Shown here: positions 38,114 through 48,049 of the stretch, piece by piece
Numbering within the stretch: position 1 is the first letter of the stretch
Layout of the letters: the number at the start of each line of letters is the position of its first letter
Assembly: GCA_022826045.1 (NCBI GenBank)
Contig: JAJDVQ010000013.1
Location: 20,849-84,848, forward strand
Origin: Acidimicrobiia bacterium
Lineage (GTDB): Bacteria; Actinomycetota; Acidimicrobiia; Acidimicrobiales; Poriferisodalaceae
Direction of reading: 5' to 3'
DNA: 64,000 bases
Position numbers and translations under genes: made by a program
The notes under the pieces: model-generated
What the model saw: the letters and a program-made list of their open reading frames with translations, nothing else
Database searches by the model: none
What the model was told of the DNA's origin: nothing

Positions 38114-39038
38114 GTCGCCAGATCACCCTTGGCGGCCCGAAGCGCCCATACTTGCTGGCCCGGTCGATGCTCGACGTCAGGATCCGGGTAATCCCCCAGC
38201 CAGCGAATTGACGTGTCCGGGCGACGTATGGAGCTGAATCAACGCCGACCGCATCGGACGGCGGGATCGATGCATGCGCAATGTACGTCCTGGACACTCG
38301 ACTCGGCACGGGGCGCTCCCATAGCGGCCATGAGAAGCATCCTTGGTTCCACGTCCCGTGACACGCCGTGGTCGCAGTCTTCCGGTAACCGCGGAACACC
38401 GGGAAATGGAACATGCCCAAAATGGCGAGGCAGTGGGCACCCGCGCACGAGAGCTTCGGATTCCTCGCGGTATCAGTCGGATCGAACGCTTCAAGCGCAT
38501 ATTGGCGGTCATCGATGACATCCCAACCAAGCGACGGGAGTCGCCCGTCGTATCGCCACGCCCCCGACAGGGTCTGCGCAATGTCTTCTGGACTCGTCTC
38601 AGAGAGGATTCTCTTCATCATGTCGAGGAGCTTCTGATTCCCGGACGTGAAGTCAAGATCTGTCGGCTTCGCCTTTGTTCGAGACATCGCATCGAGACTG
38701 TTCTCCGCGACGAGTGACGCCGCCAGAACCCCGTTCCTCGAAACGCGTGATTCGGCTAGGTAATCCCGGATCGCGCTCGCAGGAAACTTGACGTCACCGC
38801 GAGACGGACTTGGATTCAGCGCTGCCCCTTGGGACCAGCCCTTCGCCACCGAATCGACACGCGAAACGATTTCTTCCAAGTCGAAGACGGAGTCGACAAT
38901 CGCCACCGGAGTGAGCGAGTCGGCCCACCCAAGATGCAGTTCACAGTCGGTCTCGGCGAGTGCGACCTGCACTCCGAGTCCCGCCAGAAACCCGAGCGGG
39001 CTGTCGCCCGACAGCCCAGGGAGCTCAAGTTCCGGCAT
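38106..39038 (-). CDS. Type I-G CRISPR-associated protein, 'Cas3-extension' family-like
   Basis: 310 aa; 'LPGLSGDSPLGFLAGLGVQVALAE', 'LDFTSGNQKLLDMMKRI', 'LSGAWRYDGRLPSLGWDVIDDRQYAL'; between cas3 and cas4-cas1. Confidence 0.75.
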   Translation of the reverse strand: MPELELPGLSGDSPLGFLAGLGVQVALAETDCELHLGWADSLTPVAIVDSVFDLEEIVSRVDSVAKGWSQGAALNPSPSRGDVKFPASAIRDYLAESRVSRNGVLAASLVAENSLDAMSRTKAKPTDLDFTSGNQKLLDMMKRILSETSPEDIAQTLSGAWRYDGRLPSLGWDVIDDRQYALEAFDPTDTARNPKLSCAGAHCLAILGMFHFPVFRGYRKTATTACHGTWNQGCFSWPLWERPVPSRVSRTYIAHASIPPSDAVGVDSAPYVARTRQFAGWGITRILTSSIDRASKYGRFGPPRVIWRRG

Positions 39039-42000
39039 CAGCGAACCTTCCGATCAACGTCAGCAGGCCCCCGTGCTTCGGCTTCGCTCTGGCGGTGATC
39101 GGCGAGACGGAGGATCGCTTCGAGCCAGGCCAGACCGTGGTGCCCGTACTTGGTGCTCAGGCGCCAGAAGCGGTCGGCCATCTCGAGAGCGAGAGTCGAT
39201 TCGCTGAACTCGGATCGGACACTCAGCGCATGGCCGTCGTGCTGATAAGCCAAATCCTGTGGACAATCGTCGGGAACTATCCGCGGCAACGGGCGACTGT
39301 GACCGTGGTGCGTAGCTACCAGGTGCAGCACCAGGTCCGCATCGTTGGCTCGCCCCATCAGCGCCGTGGAGGACTGCGCCATTGCGACGCTCGCTATCTC
39401 GTGTCGCACGGGCGGCCATGAGTGACGCCGGGTACGAGCGCCTGGAAGCGACTTAGCGAGCGGCTCGTCCAGCGACTCCAGGCGGACCCGATCATGTCCG
39501 ACCATCTGCGCCTGGAATCTGCGGTCCACTTTGCCGAGATCGTGTAGCTCGCCAGCGAGCCGCAGATCGCAGACCAGCTCATCACTGAGGCCGAGGTTCC
39601 GAGCGAAGCCCTCGGCGCGCACACCGACCCCTTCGAGGTGGCTGCGGAGTGTGATTCCCGTGCCGGTCATCGACGTGTCGTCGTCTCCGCGAATCGCCGA
39701 GACATCAGGCGAGTTCTCGACCAAGACGTAGTAGCCGCCTGCGGCTGGAGCAGCTCGACCCGGCCAGAGGTCGTCCTCCGAGTCTGAGATCAGCTCCAGT
39801 AAGCGCCGAGCGCGCGTTCGGAGTCGAAACAGCGCCCCGGCAGTGTCTCCATCTTCTGACGTCGGACCAGTGAAGAGCCAGCGCATCTGCATCGGCGCCG
39901 ACTCGTGATCGCGATCGAGCAGATTGCCTATCCACTCGTCGATCCGGTCGTCGAGAGCCTGGGTTTCGTTATCTGTGTCGTCGCCGTCGGCGATTTGATC
40001 GCTGGGTGGCTTGGGCAGCGGCGGTGCCTCGTCGCCGAGCCAATCTTCGATCCACTCCTGCATTTGAGCGTCGAGGCGAATTGTGCAGCGCTTCGCGTAG
40101 GCCCACTGAGCCTCGTCGCCGATATCCGCAATGACTTCTTGCCGCGTTGCTGGATCCGCGCCGCCAATCTGCGTCGGATCCGCCCCGACGTTTCGCTGAG
40201 GGTCCCAAGTGCCGCCGCTGAGGCCGCCTCGTGACGGATCGACAACGATGACGTCCCCAGGCTTGACATCGTCGATATCGACTTCCTCGATGACTGCTTC
40301 CCCGCCGAGGTAACGGTGAACTCGCCTGCTCTCGACTGTCGCGGTTCCATCGTCACCTCTGCGTCTCGGATCGCCATCCGGGGCGGGTGTGGCCACGTCG
40401 GCAATCGGCGTCTCGTCGTTGCCTCGCAGCCATGCTCGAACAGCAGAAATCGGCACTGTCAAGTACTCGGCCTGTCGCGGACGAACCGCCTGCAGCGCCT
40501 CCGGCCGCGCGTCCCGACGCCAAACGATGGACACTTCTGGTTCAGGCGGGTTGTCGTCGAAGCCGTGCAGGAAGTCGCTGATATCCGGCTGCACCAACGG
40601 CTCGGGTCGGGTCTGTGCCCATGCCTCGATGTGGGTGGGCAGCAGCAGAGGTGCTGCGGGGCGCGGGGCGCGGGTGTCAGGCGGCATGTCGACGAGCGCT
40701 CCGCTCGACGGACCGATGTCAATGAAGCCACCGTCAGCCCGCTCACTCAGCTCTCGCCACGTGGCCTTGATCGCGTCGCCATAGATCGGATCGGATCGCT
40801 TGCCTTCGACATCGGGCTTCAGCCCGAGCACCCAGCAGCGCGCCGGCTTGCCCGTCTCCTCGGCGAGCGAGCCGCGCCGGTCCAAGCGACCGACTCGCTG
40901 GCGCAGACTGTCCACCGGGCAGGCTTCGGTGATGAGGGCGTCGAAGCTGAAGTCAGCGCCGACTTCAATGGCTTGAGTGGCAACGACGACCGTACGGCCC
41001 GCATCGGGGTCTCGGATATCGGGATCGACAAGAGCCTCTATCTCCCGAAGCCGACGTGCTCGGTCCAGCGGACGCATGCGACCCGTGACCAAGTGCGACG
41101 CGATCCTTGTGTCACGCAATGCGCGGTCGATTTCTCGCGCGGTGCGGACTCGGTTCACGATCACACCGATGCTTCGCTCGTGCTCTTGAAGCTCTTTCTC
41201 GATGATCGCTGTGACCTTCTTCGGCAACGCCGCATGTGCTGCGGAACCTGTGACCGGAACGAGGCTCGCTCGCTTGGCTGCGAGAGCTATCTGGCGGAGC
41301 CGTTTGCTCGGTTCTCCGAGACCTTCGAGGTCAGTGGAGGAGTGCAGCTCGAATCGGCGGTGTTCCTCGGTCGGTGGCGTGGCAGACATCTCTACGATGC
41401 AGCCGCGCCTCGGCAGCAGGTTTGCGTTGAACGAGTTGACCGTCGGCTCCTTCTCGATGTCGCGCAGCGTGTCGACGAACGGCCTACTCAGATGCACTTC
41501 GTCGAGGATGACGAGGCAGTCGTTGCCGGCGAGGCCCGCATGGATTGGCCGCATGCCGTGGCTGGTCCCGTAGCCGCGGAACAGCAGCTTGGAGCCGAAC
41601 TGGTCGACGGTGGACACCATCACCCAGGGTTGGTCGGGCCGCAGTGCCCAGTCGTTGTCGATCGGGACGCCACCACGCAGGGCGGACACGCCGATCGGAT
41701 TTGTGAGTTCATCGACGATGTCGTTCAGTGCGGAGCGCATCCGGCTGAGGACGCCGGTGTGAGCGGCCCGGATCGAGTCGCTGATCTTCTGTGCGCGCTC
41801 GTAGACCTGATCGACCACGATGCGGCGGTCGATCACGAACACGACCCGGCGCGGAAAGGTCTCCGGACGGGCTGCGAGCGTGAACACCGCAGTGTCGAGG
41901 ACTGCCGTCTTGCCAGCGCCGGTCGGCAGATCGATGACATCGGGCCATCGCCCCTCAGCGAGCACCTGGCCCGTCAGGCGCTCCTGCCACGGGTAGGGCT

Positions 42001-42064
42001 CATAGCCGTGCACCGACTCGAAGTAGTCAGCGAATTCGTCCGCGGACAGAGACTCAGCGCCCAT
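39038..42064 (-). CDS. cas3: Type I-G Cas3 helicase/HD nuclease
   Basis: 'VIDLPTGAGKTAVLDTAVF', 'VILDEVHLSRPF', C-terminal HD 'ELHDLGKVDRRFQAQMVGHDR'; probable ATG at 42064. Confidence 0.92.
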   Translation of the reverse strand: MGAESLSADEFADYFESVHGYEPYPWQERLTGQVLAEGRWPDVIDLPTGAGKTAVLDTAVFTLAARPETFPRRVVFVIDRRIVVDQVYERAQKISDSIRAAHTGVLSRMRSALNDIVDELTNPIGVSALRGGVPIDNDWALRPDQPWVMVSTVDQFGSKLLFRGYGTSHGMRPIHAGLAGNDCLVILDEVHLSRPFVDTLRDIEKEPTVNSFNANLLPRRGCIVEMSATPPTEEHRRFELHSSTDLEGLGEPSKRLRQIALAAKRASLVPVTGSAAHAALPKKVTAIIEKELQEHERSIGVIVNRVRTAREIDRALRDTRIASHLVTGRMRPLDRARRLREIEALVDPDIRDPDAGRTVVVATQAIEVGADFSFDALITEACPVDSLRQRVGRLDRRGSLAEETGKPARCWVLGLKPDVEGKRSDPIYGDAIKATWRELSERADGGFIDIGPSSGALVDMPPDTRAPRPAAPLLLPTHIEAWAQTRPEPLVQPDISDFLHGFDDNPPEPEVSIVWRRDARPEALQAVRPRQAEYLTVPISAVRAWLRGNDETPIADVATPAPDGDPRRRGDDGTATVESRRVHRYLGGEAVIEEVDIDDVKPGDVIVVDPSRGGLSGGTWDPQRNVGADPTQIGGADPATRQEVIADIGDEAQWAYAKRCTIRLDAQMQEWIEDWLGDEAPPLPKPPSDQIADGDDTDNETQALDDRIDEWIGNLLDRDHESAPMQMRWLFTGPTSEDGDTAGALFRLRTRARRLLELISDSEDDLWPGRAAPAAGGYYVLVENSPDVSAIRGDDDTSMTGTGITLRSHLEGVGVRAEGFARNLGLSDELVCDLRLAGELHDLGKVDRRFQAQMVGHDRVRLESLDEPLAKSLPGARTRRHSWPPVRHEIASVAMAQSSTALMGRANDADLVLHLVATHHGHSRPLPRIVPDDCPQDLAYQHDGHALSVRSEFSESTLALEMADRFWRLSTKYGHHGLAWLEAILRLADHRQSEAEARGPADVDRKVR

Positions 42065-43751
42065 CGCTGACCGACCGTTCGCCAGAACTGCCCGACGACA
42101 CATCCCATTCAGGGATCGGGCGCATCAAGCCCAGGCCGACGAACCGGCCAGAACCCATCACCAACGGGCCCTCAACCTCTTCGGCGAATCGCACGGCGGC
42201 GTGCACCAAACGACGACGCACGCCCTCGCCACGACGCGTGCCTTGTACAAAGGCCGGATAGGCAGCCGCACCGCGAACGCCAGTGATCAGCGGATCGAAC
42301 GAGACCGCGACGGCCTCCGGTTCGGGCAGACCGATATGGACGCACGACTGTCGCACTTGCGCTTCGGCTGCAGCCCACGCCTTGGCTCTTGCGCTCGGCG
42401 AACCACGAGCAAGCCGGCCGGGATTCTTCGGCAGCGCGATCGGTGTCACGCTCGCCCAGCTGCGAGACGCCCGTGCCCACGTTCCGCTCCGCAGACTCGA
42501 GAGTTCGAATGGAGGCTGCTTGCGCTGAAGGTCGATCACATTGCCCCCGGCCAGCGTCAGCCGGCAGAGACCAGGTGGCTCGGATTGCTCCCAGCGACCA
42601 ATGGCGCGGTAGGCGGCGCGGGCCGCGAGTTCGTCAAGCCCATCGGGGAGCAGCACTGCCAATCCCATGACCCGGCCGTCGGCATGGGCATGGCCGACAT
42701 TGGGAAGGGACACGAAGGCGACATGAGGGTCACGGCTCGGCGAACCGCTGGGCAGATGACCGCTCAGCCCTTCCGGCAGAGGGTCCTCGGCATGGTGGAA
42801 CACCGCTCCACGCAGCGTCTCAACCAGCTCGACAGTGCGCGTCACCGGCAACCCGCGCTTGCCGGCCGGAATCTCGAACACGACTAAGTCGCCCGCGATG
42901 TCGGGGCGCGACGCGGGCTTCGCTTCGTCATCTTCGCTGCGAACCTGCCCGTAGCGAACGCCCAAGAACGGCAGCGCACGGGGACGCACCCCCCCGTGCC
43001 GGGAGTGGGCACGCTCCAACGCGTCAAGCTGGCCACGCTGAGTGCACCTCAGCACCATCGGCCCCTCCCCGGGCTTCAACGTCGGCTCCGGCGCAGAATC
43101 GACAAGCCGGCACGACACCAACGACGACGAATGCCCAAGTCGCGTCACACGGCTCAGCAGCGCATCAAGCGCCGCTGCAAGACCAGGATCAGGAGACTCG
43201 TCCCATGAGAAGGTCACACACGAGCAGTCGGGCGTGACAGACGGAAACTGACGCTCCTGCTTGCCCCGCCCTTCCGGCAGGAGCGCTTCGGCAGCTTTCG
43301 GATTGGTCGAACCAACCGCCTCAACAAGTGAAGCCACATAGCGTTCCTTGTCGATCTTGTCTCGCAACCGCTCGACGGCGGGCGTTACCTCTCCTTCCAA
43401 GGCCTCGAGCAGCTGATCGTGCCCGTCTTGAAGATCAGCAAGTCGACCAGCGCGGCGTCGATACTGCGCCCCAGCAATGACCGACGCATCGTTCACGGGA
43501 ACGAAGTGACTGACCGGGCGACGAACCGAGACACTGTCGGGACGAGATGCCGTGATCGCGGGTGCTTTCTGGCGCTCCAGCCACTCGAGGGCGGCCCGCT
43601 CACTCGCGTCGGCGGCATCAGCATCGGCCCACGCCGCCACGAGCGCCGAGAACAAGCGAGCCGGGTGCGGCGGCCATTCGTGCTGTTGACGGTCGTGGTG
43701 TGCCGTCGCGACATACCGACCGGTCAACAGCGTGACCTCGACGGTAATCAC
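42054..43751 (-). CDS. csb2: Type I-G Csb2 (Cas5/Cas6-type)
   Basis: 'MITVEVTLLTGRYVATAHHDRQQHEWPPHPARLFSALVAAWAD'. Confidence 0.9.
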   Translation of the reverse strand: MITVEVTLLTGRYVATAHHDRQQHEWPPHPARLFSALVAAWADADAADASERAALEWLERQKAPAITASRPDSVSVRRPVSHFVPVNDASVIAGAQYRRRAGRLADLQDGHDQLLEALEGEVTPAVERLRDKIDKERYVASLVEAVGSTNPKAAEALLPEGRGKQERQFPSVTPDCSCVTFSWDESPDPGLAAALDALLSRVTRLGHSSSLVSCRLVDSAPEPTLKPGEGPMVLRCTQRGQLDALERAHSRHGGVRPRALPFLGVRYGQVRSEDDEAKPASRPDIAGDLVVFEIPAGKRGLPVTRTVELVETLRGAVFHHAEDPLPEGLSGHLPSGSPSRDPHVAFVSLPNVGHAHADGRVMGLAVLLPDGLDELAARAAYRAIGRWEQSEPPGLCRLTLAGGNVIDLQRKQPPFELSSLRSGTWARASRSWASVTPIALPKNPGRLARGSPSARAKAWAAAEAQVRQSCVHIGLPEPEAVAVSFDPLITGVRGAAAYPAFVQGTRRGEGVRRRLVHAAVRFAEEVEGPLVMGSGRFVGLGLMRPIPEWDVSSGSSGERSVSDGR

Positions 43752-45001
43752 GCGGCCTCCGTCACATCCTCACGTGCCGACACCTCGCGGCTGCGCCGGA
43801 GCAACTCGACAAGCTTCGGTGCCGGCACCAGCCGGATTTCATCCGTCGCCCAGCCAAGTCCCGCCGCTGCCGCTTCGCGTGCCGCCCGCTCAACCAACTC
43901 GGCACTCGTAGCGCGGCCGATGCCGACGGCCTGAGGTTCGGAGCCATCGCGCAATACAAGTTCCGCTGACAACGGGTGCACAGGCACCAGCAAGCAACGC
44001 GAGCGCAGGTCAAGATCCATCTCGTAGCTGTATGCGATCGCGGCGACGCCGAGCGCTGCCACCGCAGCTCGTGCGGCTACGGCAGCTTCCCGGCTCGCAT
44101 TGGCGAACTTGAGTCGACGCAGCGCCGCGAACGAGATCACCGTGGTCTGCCGGGCAGACGAGATGGTCACACCACCGGCGAGCCCATCGATCGAGGGCGC
44201 GATGTTGCCGTGATTGATCTTGGACGGCTGCCCTGCCGTTCCGCTCTCAGAACCCCGCGACGCGGGCTCAGGCTTCCCGCCTTTGAGCTGAACAGCGTCG
44301 TGTGACTCGAACGTCCAGACTTGCCCGGGATCGCTGTGGTTATACGCGATCTGGTCTGCTGGCAGCTTCTCGATCTGCAACGGGTCGATCCTGCTCCTGA
44401 CCTTGGTTCCGATCTTCGCATCCAGCCCGACTACCTCAGACACGTACGCACGCTGGAACTTGGCGCCAAGACCGCCCTTGGGTCCCGTCGAGTCCCACTG
44501 CCCGAAGAGCAACCCAGTGGGGGCATACCGGAACATCGCAGCCGCGTTGCGAGGCTGAGCATCGGTGATCGCCTTGCCGATGTCCGAAAGACGGAACAAG
44601 GTGCCGTCAAGCAAGCTGTCACGAAAGATCGCGTCCGCCAACCGATGCGGAGCTTCAAGCACCGTCAGGCGTCCGAGGTCGTTGACTCCCTCTTCACCCG
44701 AGAAATCAACGAAGGGAACCGGGAACGCGAGCTCATCAGCCTCCCAGCCCTCCAGCAACGCAAGCTCGGCGCGGTTCGCCTGCGACGCCACCGAATCCAA
44801 TAGCACAGTGGTCGACACCCGGTCACCAATCTGGCGCTCCTCGACGGCGTACTTGTGCTCGGCCGTGTTTGGGACGTCGTAAGTCGGCGGGAAGACTTTG
44901 CCTCCCTCGCCATCCGTCGGCTGCAAGCGCAAGATCGAGCGCAGCGCGACCGCCCCGCCCGACACAGCATCTCGCAACCTCTCATAGGTCAGTTCAGTCA
45001 C
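43748..45001 (-). CDS. csb1: Type I-G Csb1 (Cas7-type RAMP)
   Basis: 'LQPTDGEGGKVFPPTY', 'VLLDSVASQANRAELALLE', 'APHRLADAIFRDSLLDGTLF'. Confidence 0.92.
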   Translation of the reverse strand: MTELTYERLRDAVSGGAVALRSILRLQPTDGEGGKVFPPTYDVPNTAEHKYAVEERQIGDRVSTTVLLDSVASQANRAELALLEGWEADELAFPVPFVDFSGEEGVNDLGRLTVLEAPHRLADAIFRDSLLDGTLFRLSDIGKAITDAQPRNAAAMFRYAPTGLLFGQWDSTGPKGGLGAKFQRAYVSEVVGLDAKIGTKVRSRIDPLQIEKLPADQIAYNHSDPGQVWTFESHDAVQLKGGKPEPASRGSESGTAGQPSKINHGNIAPSIDGLAGGVTISSARQTTVISFAALRRLKFANASREAAVAARAAVAALGVAAIAYSYEMDLDLRSRCLLVPVHPLSAELVLRDGSEPQAVGIGRATSAELVERAAREAAAAGLGWATDEIRLVPAPKLVELLRRSREVSAREDVTEAA

Positions 45002-45145
45002 GTCCGCTCCTTCGCGCTGTGCATCTTGTTCATTTCTCTGTGCTCTCTTCGCGAACGTAGTTTCACGGTGTTACATGAATGCGGATGGACACCCGTCCCG
45101 GTGATGCGCTGCTGCCGAGTAGTCCGGCTCACGGCCTCTGGCTCT

Positions 45146-45400
45146 GCCTCGGTGTCGATACTTGTGGCACCCCCTTCATACGGTTGTTCCCATGGAAACG
45201 GACAGCAGCGACCGGGTTGGCGGCGGCGACTCCCCGCCCCACATGCCACACATGAGGCTTCTGCTGGTGTCGGGGTGCGGGCCGACGCGGTAGCTGTGTC
45301 GGAACTGCCCGACGCAGCGCTGCATCGCCGGCTGGCCGAGGCCGGCCCGGTCACGTCGGGCGGACCGTCGCTGCCTGGGCGTCTGTCTCACAAACGGCCG
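45146..45400 (+). pseudogene. DUF222/HNH (13E12-like) N-terminal remnant, copy 1
   Basis: Matches upstream block and first ~40 codons of 49254-50474 (ATG 45192; METDSSDRVGGGDS..., then frameshift and deletion). Confidence 0.8.
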
Positions 45401-45640
45401 AACTCGCTGAATGGCGGCACCTCGACCAACTCTGTGCTCATCATCAACAGCGCGTCCGCGCGCACTGCGGAACTGCCGCACATGAGCGGCAAAGCCGTGC
45501 TCGTCGATCTGCGATTCCAGACGCATGCAGGGCCGGGCGCCCACGACCTGACAGCGAGCGCCGTAACCAGCGGGACCTTGCTCCACCGCCGAGTCGTACC
45601 CGCCATGTCATCGTCAGGCATGACGATGGCCTGAGCGCCC
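45395..45640 (-). pseudogene. Remnant of the small membrane protein encoded at 50583-51104
   Basis: Parallel nucleotide blocks, e.g. GTCGATCTGC.ATTCCA.GCGCAT/acgCAT and GACCAGCGGGACC-like segments. Confidence 0.7.
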
Positions 45641-45769
45641 AGACCGGCAGCACTGCCGCGCCAACACCATGCCCATGGCGAGCGTGAGATGGCTCAAAAA
45701 CCATTCGAGTGCACCGAGCCGGTGACTGTACGTTCGAGGCGCGTCGCGAGACGAGCGGCGGGAGAGCGC

Positions 45770-46273
45770 ATGGCTACCATTCAGACTGTGCCGGAGCAGC
45801 CCGCTGCAACAGACACGGCCAGCGAGACAGACAGCCCCGACAGTGCGGCCGAATCCCGAGTGCCGACGAGCGGGAGCGACGACGGCAGGGGCAGCACGCA
45901 ACCGGCCGCGACTGCCGACCATCGCACCAGTAGGCGCCATCCCTTCCTCCGCCAGACGGCAGCAATCACGATCATCGCCGCGCTGATCGCGTCCATGACG
46001 CTCGCTGCCGTCACGGCGTTCAACACGCTCCGCTCCGACATCCTCTCCGTGCGGACCGAACTGCGAGACGAGATCAGGTCGGCGGAAACCGGTCTGCGGG
46101 ACGAGATTGCTGCGGTGCGAACCGGCTTGCGAGCCGAGATCGGATCTCTGCGGACCGAACTGCACGACTTCCGAACCGAGGTCAGTGCGGTGCTGCTCGA
46201 TCATGCCGAACGTCTCGCGCGCATCGAAGCCCTGCTCCTGAACGGCACCATCGACTCGAGCCAGCAGTCCTGA
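45770..46273 (+). CDS. Single-TM protein with C-terminal hendecad coiled coil, copy A
   Basis: 'TAAITIIAALIASMTLAAVTAFNTLRSD' TM then four 11-residue repeats VRTELRDEIRS/AETGLRDEIAA/VRTGLRAEIGS/LRTELHDFRTE. Confidence 0.75.
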   Translation: MATIQTVPEQPAATDTASETDSPDSAAESRVPTSGSDDGRGSTQPAATADHRTSRRHPFLRQTAAITIIAALIASMTLAAVTAFNTLRSDILSVRTELRDEIRSAETGLRDEIAAVRTGLRAEIGSLRTELHDFRTEVSAVLLDHAERLARIEALLLNGTIDSSQQS

Positions 46274-46339
46274 GCACCAGCCACAAGGACCGCTCCATAG
46301 GACGGACGTCGTCGAGATGGTGCCCGATTCCGCCTCGGT

Positions 46340-46640
46340 GCCGATACTTGTGACACCCCCGTCATACGGTTGTTCTCATGAAAACGGACAACGACGACCG
46401 GGTTGGCGGCGGCGACTCCTGCGCTCAGCGCGCCGCACATGAGGCGTCTGCCGGCGTCGAGATGCGGGCCGAAGCGGCAGCAGTGTCGGAGCTGTCCGAC
46501 GCGGCGCTGCGTCGTCGGCTGGCCGAGAGATCGGCCCCATCGCCGCAGGCGCACGGGTGCTGCCGACGATCTTCAATCACGCAACCGGCGACGGGTGGCA
46601 GCACGGCCCCGAGAGCACCCCCAGCTTGAATGCCGGGCCG
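46340..46640 (+). pseudogene. DUF222/HNH (13E12-like) copy 2, two internal deletions
   Basis: ATG 46378, MKTDNDDRVGGGDS...LSDAALRRRLAE joined to a block matching 50129-50160 (VLPtIFNHATGD) and then to the C-terminal block GSTAPRAPPA. Confidence 0.85.
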
Positions 46641-46658
46641 AATCTGCGGGTTGCCCGC

Positions 46659-47912
46659 TCAGGCACTCCAGAGACGATCTGCCGGCACGACACCAATGCG
46701 ATCTTCCAAGCGGTAGCTCATTTCGCCCGTGCAAATGACGAAGCCCGCAAGGAAGCTGTCGCCCAAGGTGGTGCGTAACGCGCGCAGACCGCTCGCATCG
46801 CTACGGCCGACGCGGGCTGCAGCCTTGACCTCGAAGGCGACCACTGATCCATCGACGCGCTCGACGACAAGATCGGCTTCTTGGCCATCGTGAGTCCGCC
46901 AATGACCCACGGACGCGATGTCCTCAGTCCACGACGCTTGCTTGAGCAGTTCACCGACGATGAACGTTTCGAAGAGGTGGCCGAACTCCACCTGCGCCGC
47001 CGGATCAGGCCTCGCTAAGCGTTCGGCAGAGACACCCATCAGTCGCGCAGCCAAGCCGCTGTCGAGCACATGCACCTTCGGCGATGTGCCCGTGCGTGCC
47101 CGCAGCGTCCTGCCCCATGCTGGCAGCCGACGAATGAAGAAGAGGGCTTCGAGCAGCTTCGTATACGTCTCGGTCGTGGCGGCCTTCAGGCCGACGGCGC
47201 TGCCGGCTCGTGCCATGTTCAGCACCTGTGCCGTTTGCCCTGCGAGACGTCTGAGCAAAGCCGGCAAGAGCTCACCGTGGCGGACACTCGTCAGGTCTCG
47301 GATGTCCCGCTCCAGTGACATCCGGACATAGTCGTCGAACCACCGGCGGCGGCCTTCGGGGGTTCGAGCGATGGCAAGCGGCATGCCTCCGGTGCAGAGC
47401 CGTTGGATGTAGTCGGCGCGAGTGCATTTCGACTGGACCGGCGACCTGAGCGACTCGGGATCGCTCAGTGCAGTCCCCAAGAAGTCCTCGGCGTGCGCCG
47501 TCATCTCACCCTGCGAGAACGGCAGCACATCGACAATGTGAATACGACCGGTCAACGCTTGCGCTGCGGTCGGCAGGGCATCGAATCTCGTTGAGCCGGT
47601 GATGACGAACCGCCCTGGCACAAGGTTCCGGTTCAGTTCAGCCTTGATGACATCGAGAACCACAGGTGCCTTCTGGAATTCGTCGATGCACACGGGTGCG
47701 GGTCCCGAAACGAAGGCTGCAGGATCGGATGACACTGCGTCACGTACTGCTGGCCGGTCGAGATCGATCACCTGGACACCGTGGCGACGGGCGATCTCGG
47801 CGAGCAGAGTCGACTTGCCCACCGTGCGCGGTCCCTGCAATGCCACTACCGGCTCGTCGCGCAGCCTGTTCAGCACGTTTGCGGCTATGCGCCGATGTAC
47901 GAGTTGCATCAT
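46659..47912 (-). CDS. AAA ATPase with DUF4143
   Basis: 'VVALQGPRTVGKSTLLAEIARRHG', 'VCIDEFQKAPVVLDVIKAELNR', 'RFVITGSTRFDALPTAAQALTGRIHIVDVLPFSQGE', 'HLFETFIVGELLKQASW'. Confidence 0.92.
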   Translation of the reverse strand: MMQLVHRRIAANVLNRLRDEPVVALQGPRTVGKSTLLAEIARRHGVQVIDLDRPAVRDAVSSDPAAFVSGPAPVCIDEFQKAPVVLDVIKAELNRNLVPGRFVITGSTRFDALPTAAQALTGRIHIVDVLPFSQGEMTAHAEDFLGTALSDPESLRSPVQSKCTRADYIQRLCTGGMPLAIARTPEGRRRWFDDYVRMSLERDIRDLTSVRHGELLPALLRRLAGQTAQVLNMARAGSAVGLKAATTETYTKLLEALFFIRRLPAWGRTLRARTGTSPKVHVLDSGLAARLMGVSAERLARPDPAAQVEFGHLFETFIVGELLKQASWTEDIASVGHWRTHDGQEADLVVERVDGSVVAFEVKAAARVGRSDASGLRALRTTLGDSFLAGFVICTGEMSYRLEDRIGVVPADRLWSA

Positions 47913-47931
47913 GTTGGCATCGTAACTTGAA

Positions 47932-47970
47932 TCTGGGGATTTGGAGATAGTTTTTCTGGGGATTTGGAGA
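47932..47970. promoter_or_regulatory. Paired 16-bp direct repeat TCTGGGGATTTGGAGA, 23-bp start-to-start spacing
   Basis: Identical copies at 47932-47947 and 47955-47970, 20 bp upstream of ATPase ATG; partial third TTTTGGGGATC follows. Confidence 0.85.
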
Positions 47971-48049
47971 CCCAGATTTTGGGGATCACGAGGCGATCTG
48001 TCCAAGGATCTAGAGGCACGAAACCAGAGAATCCGAAGAGGCATCATCA

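Noticed and set aside
40316-42070. 584-aa plus-strand ORF inside cas3
   Set aside because: Antisense to a clearly coding Cas3; no recognisable motif.
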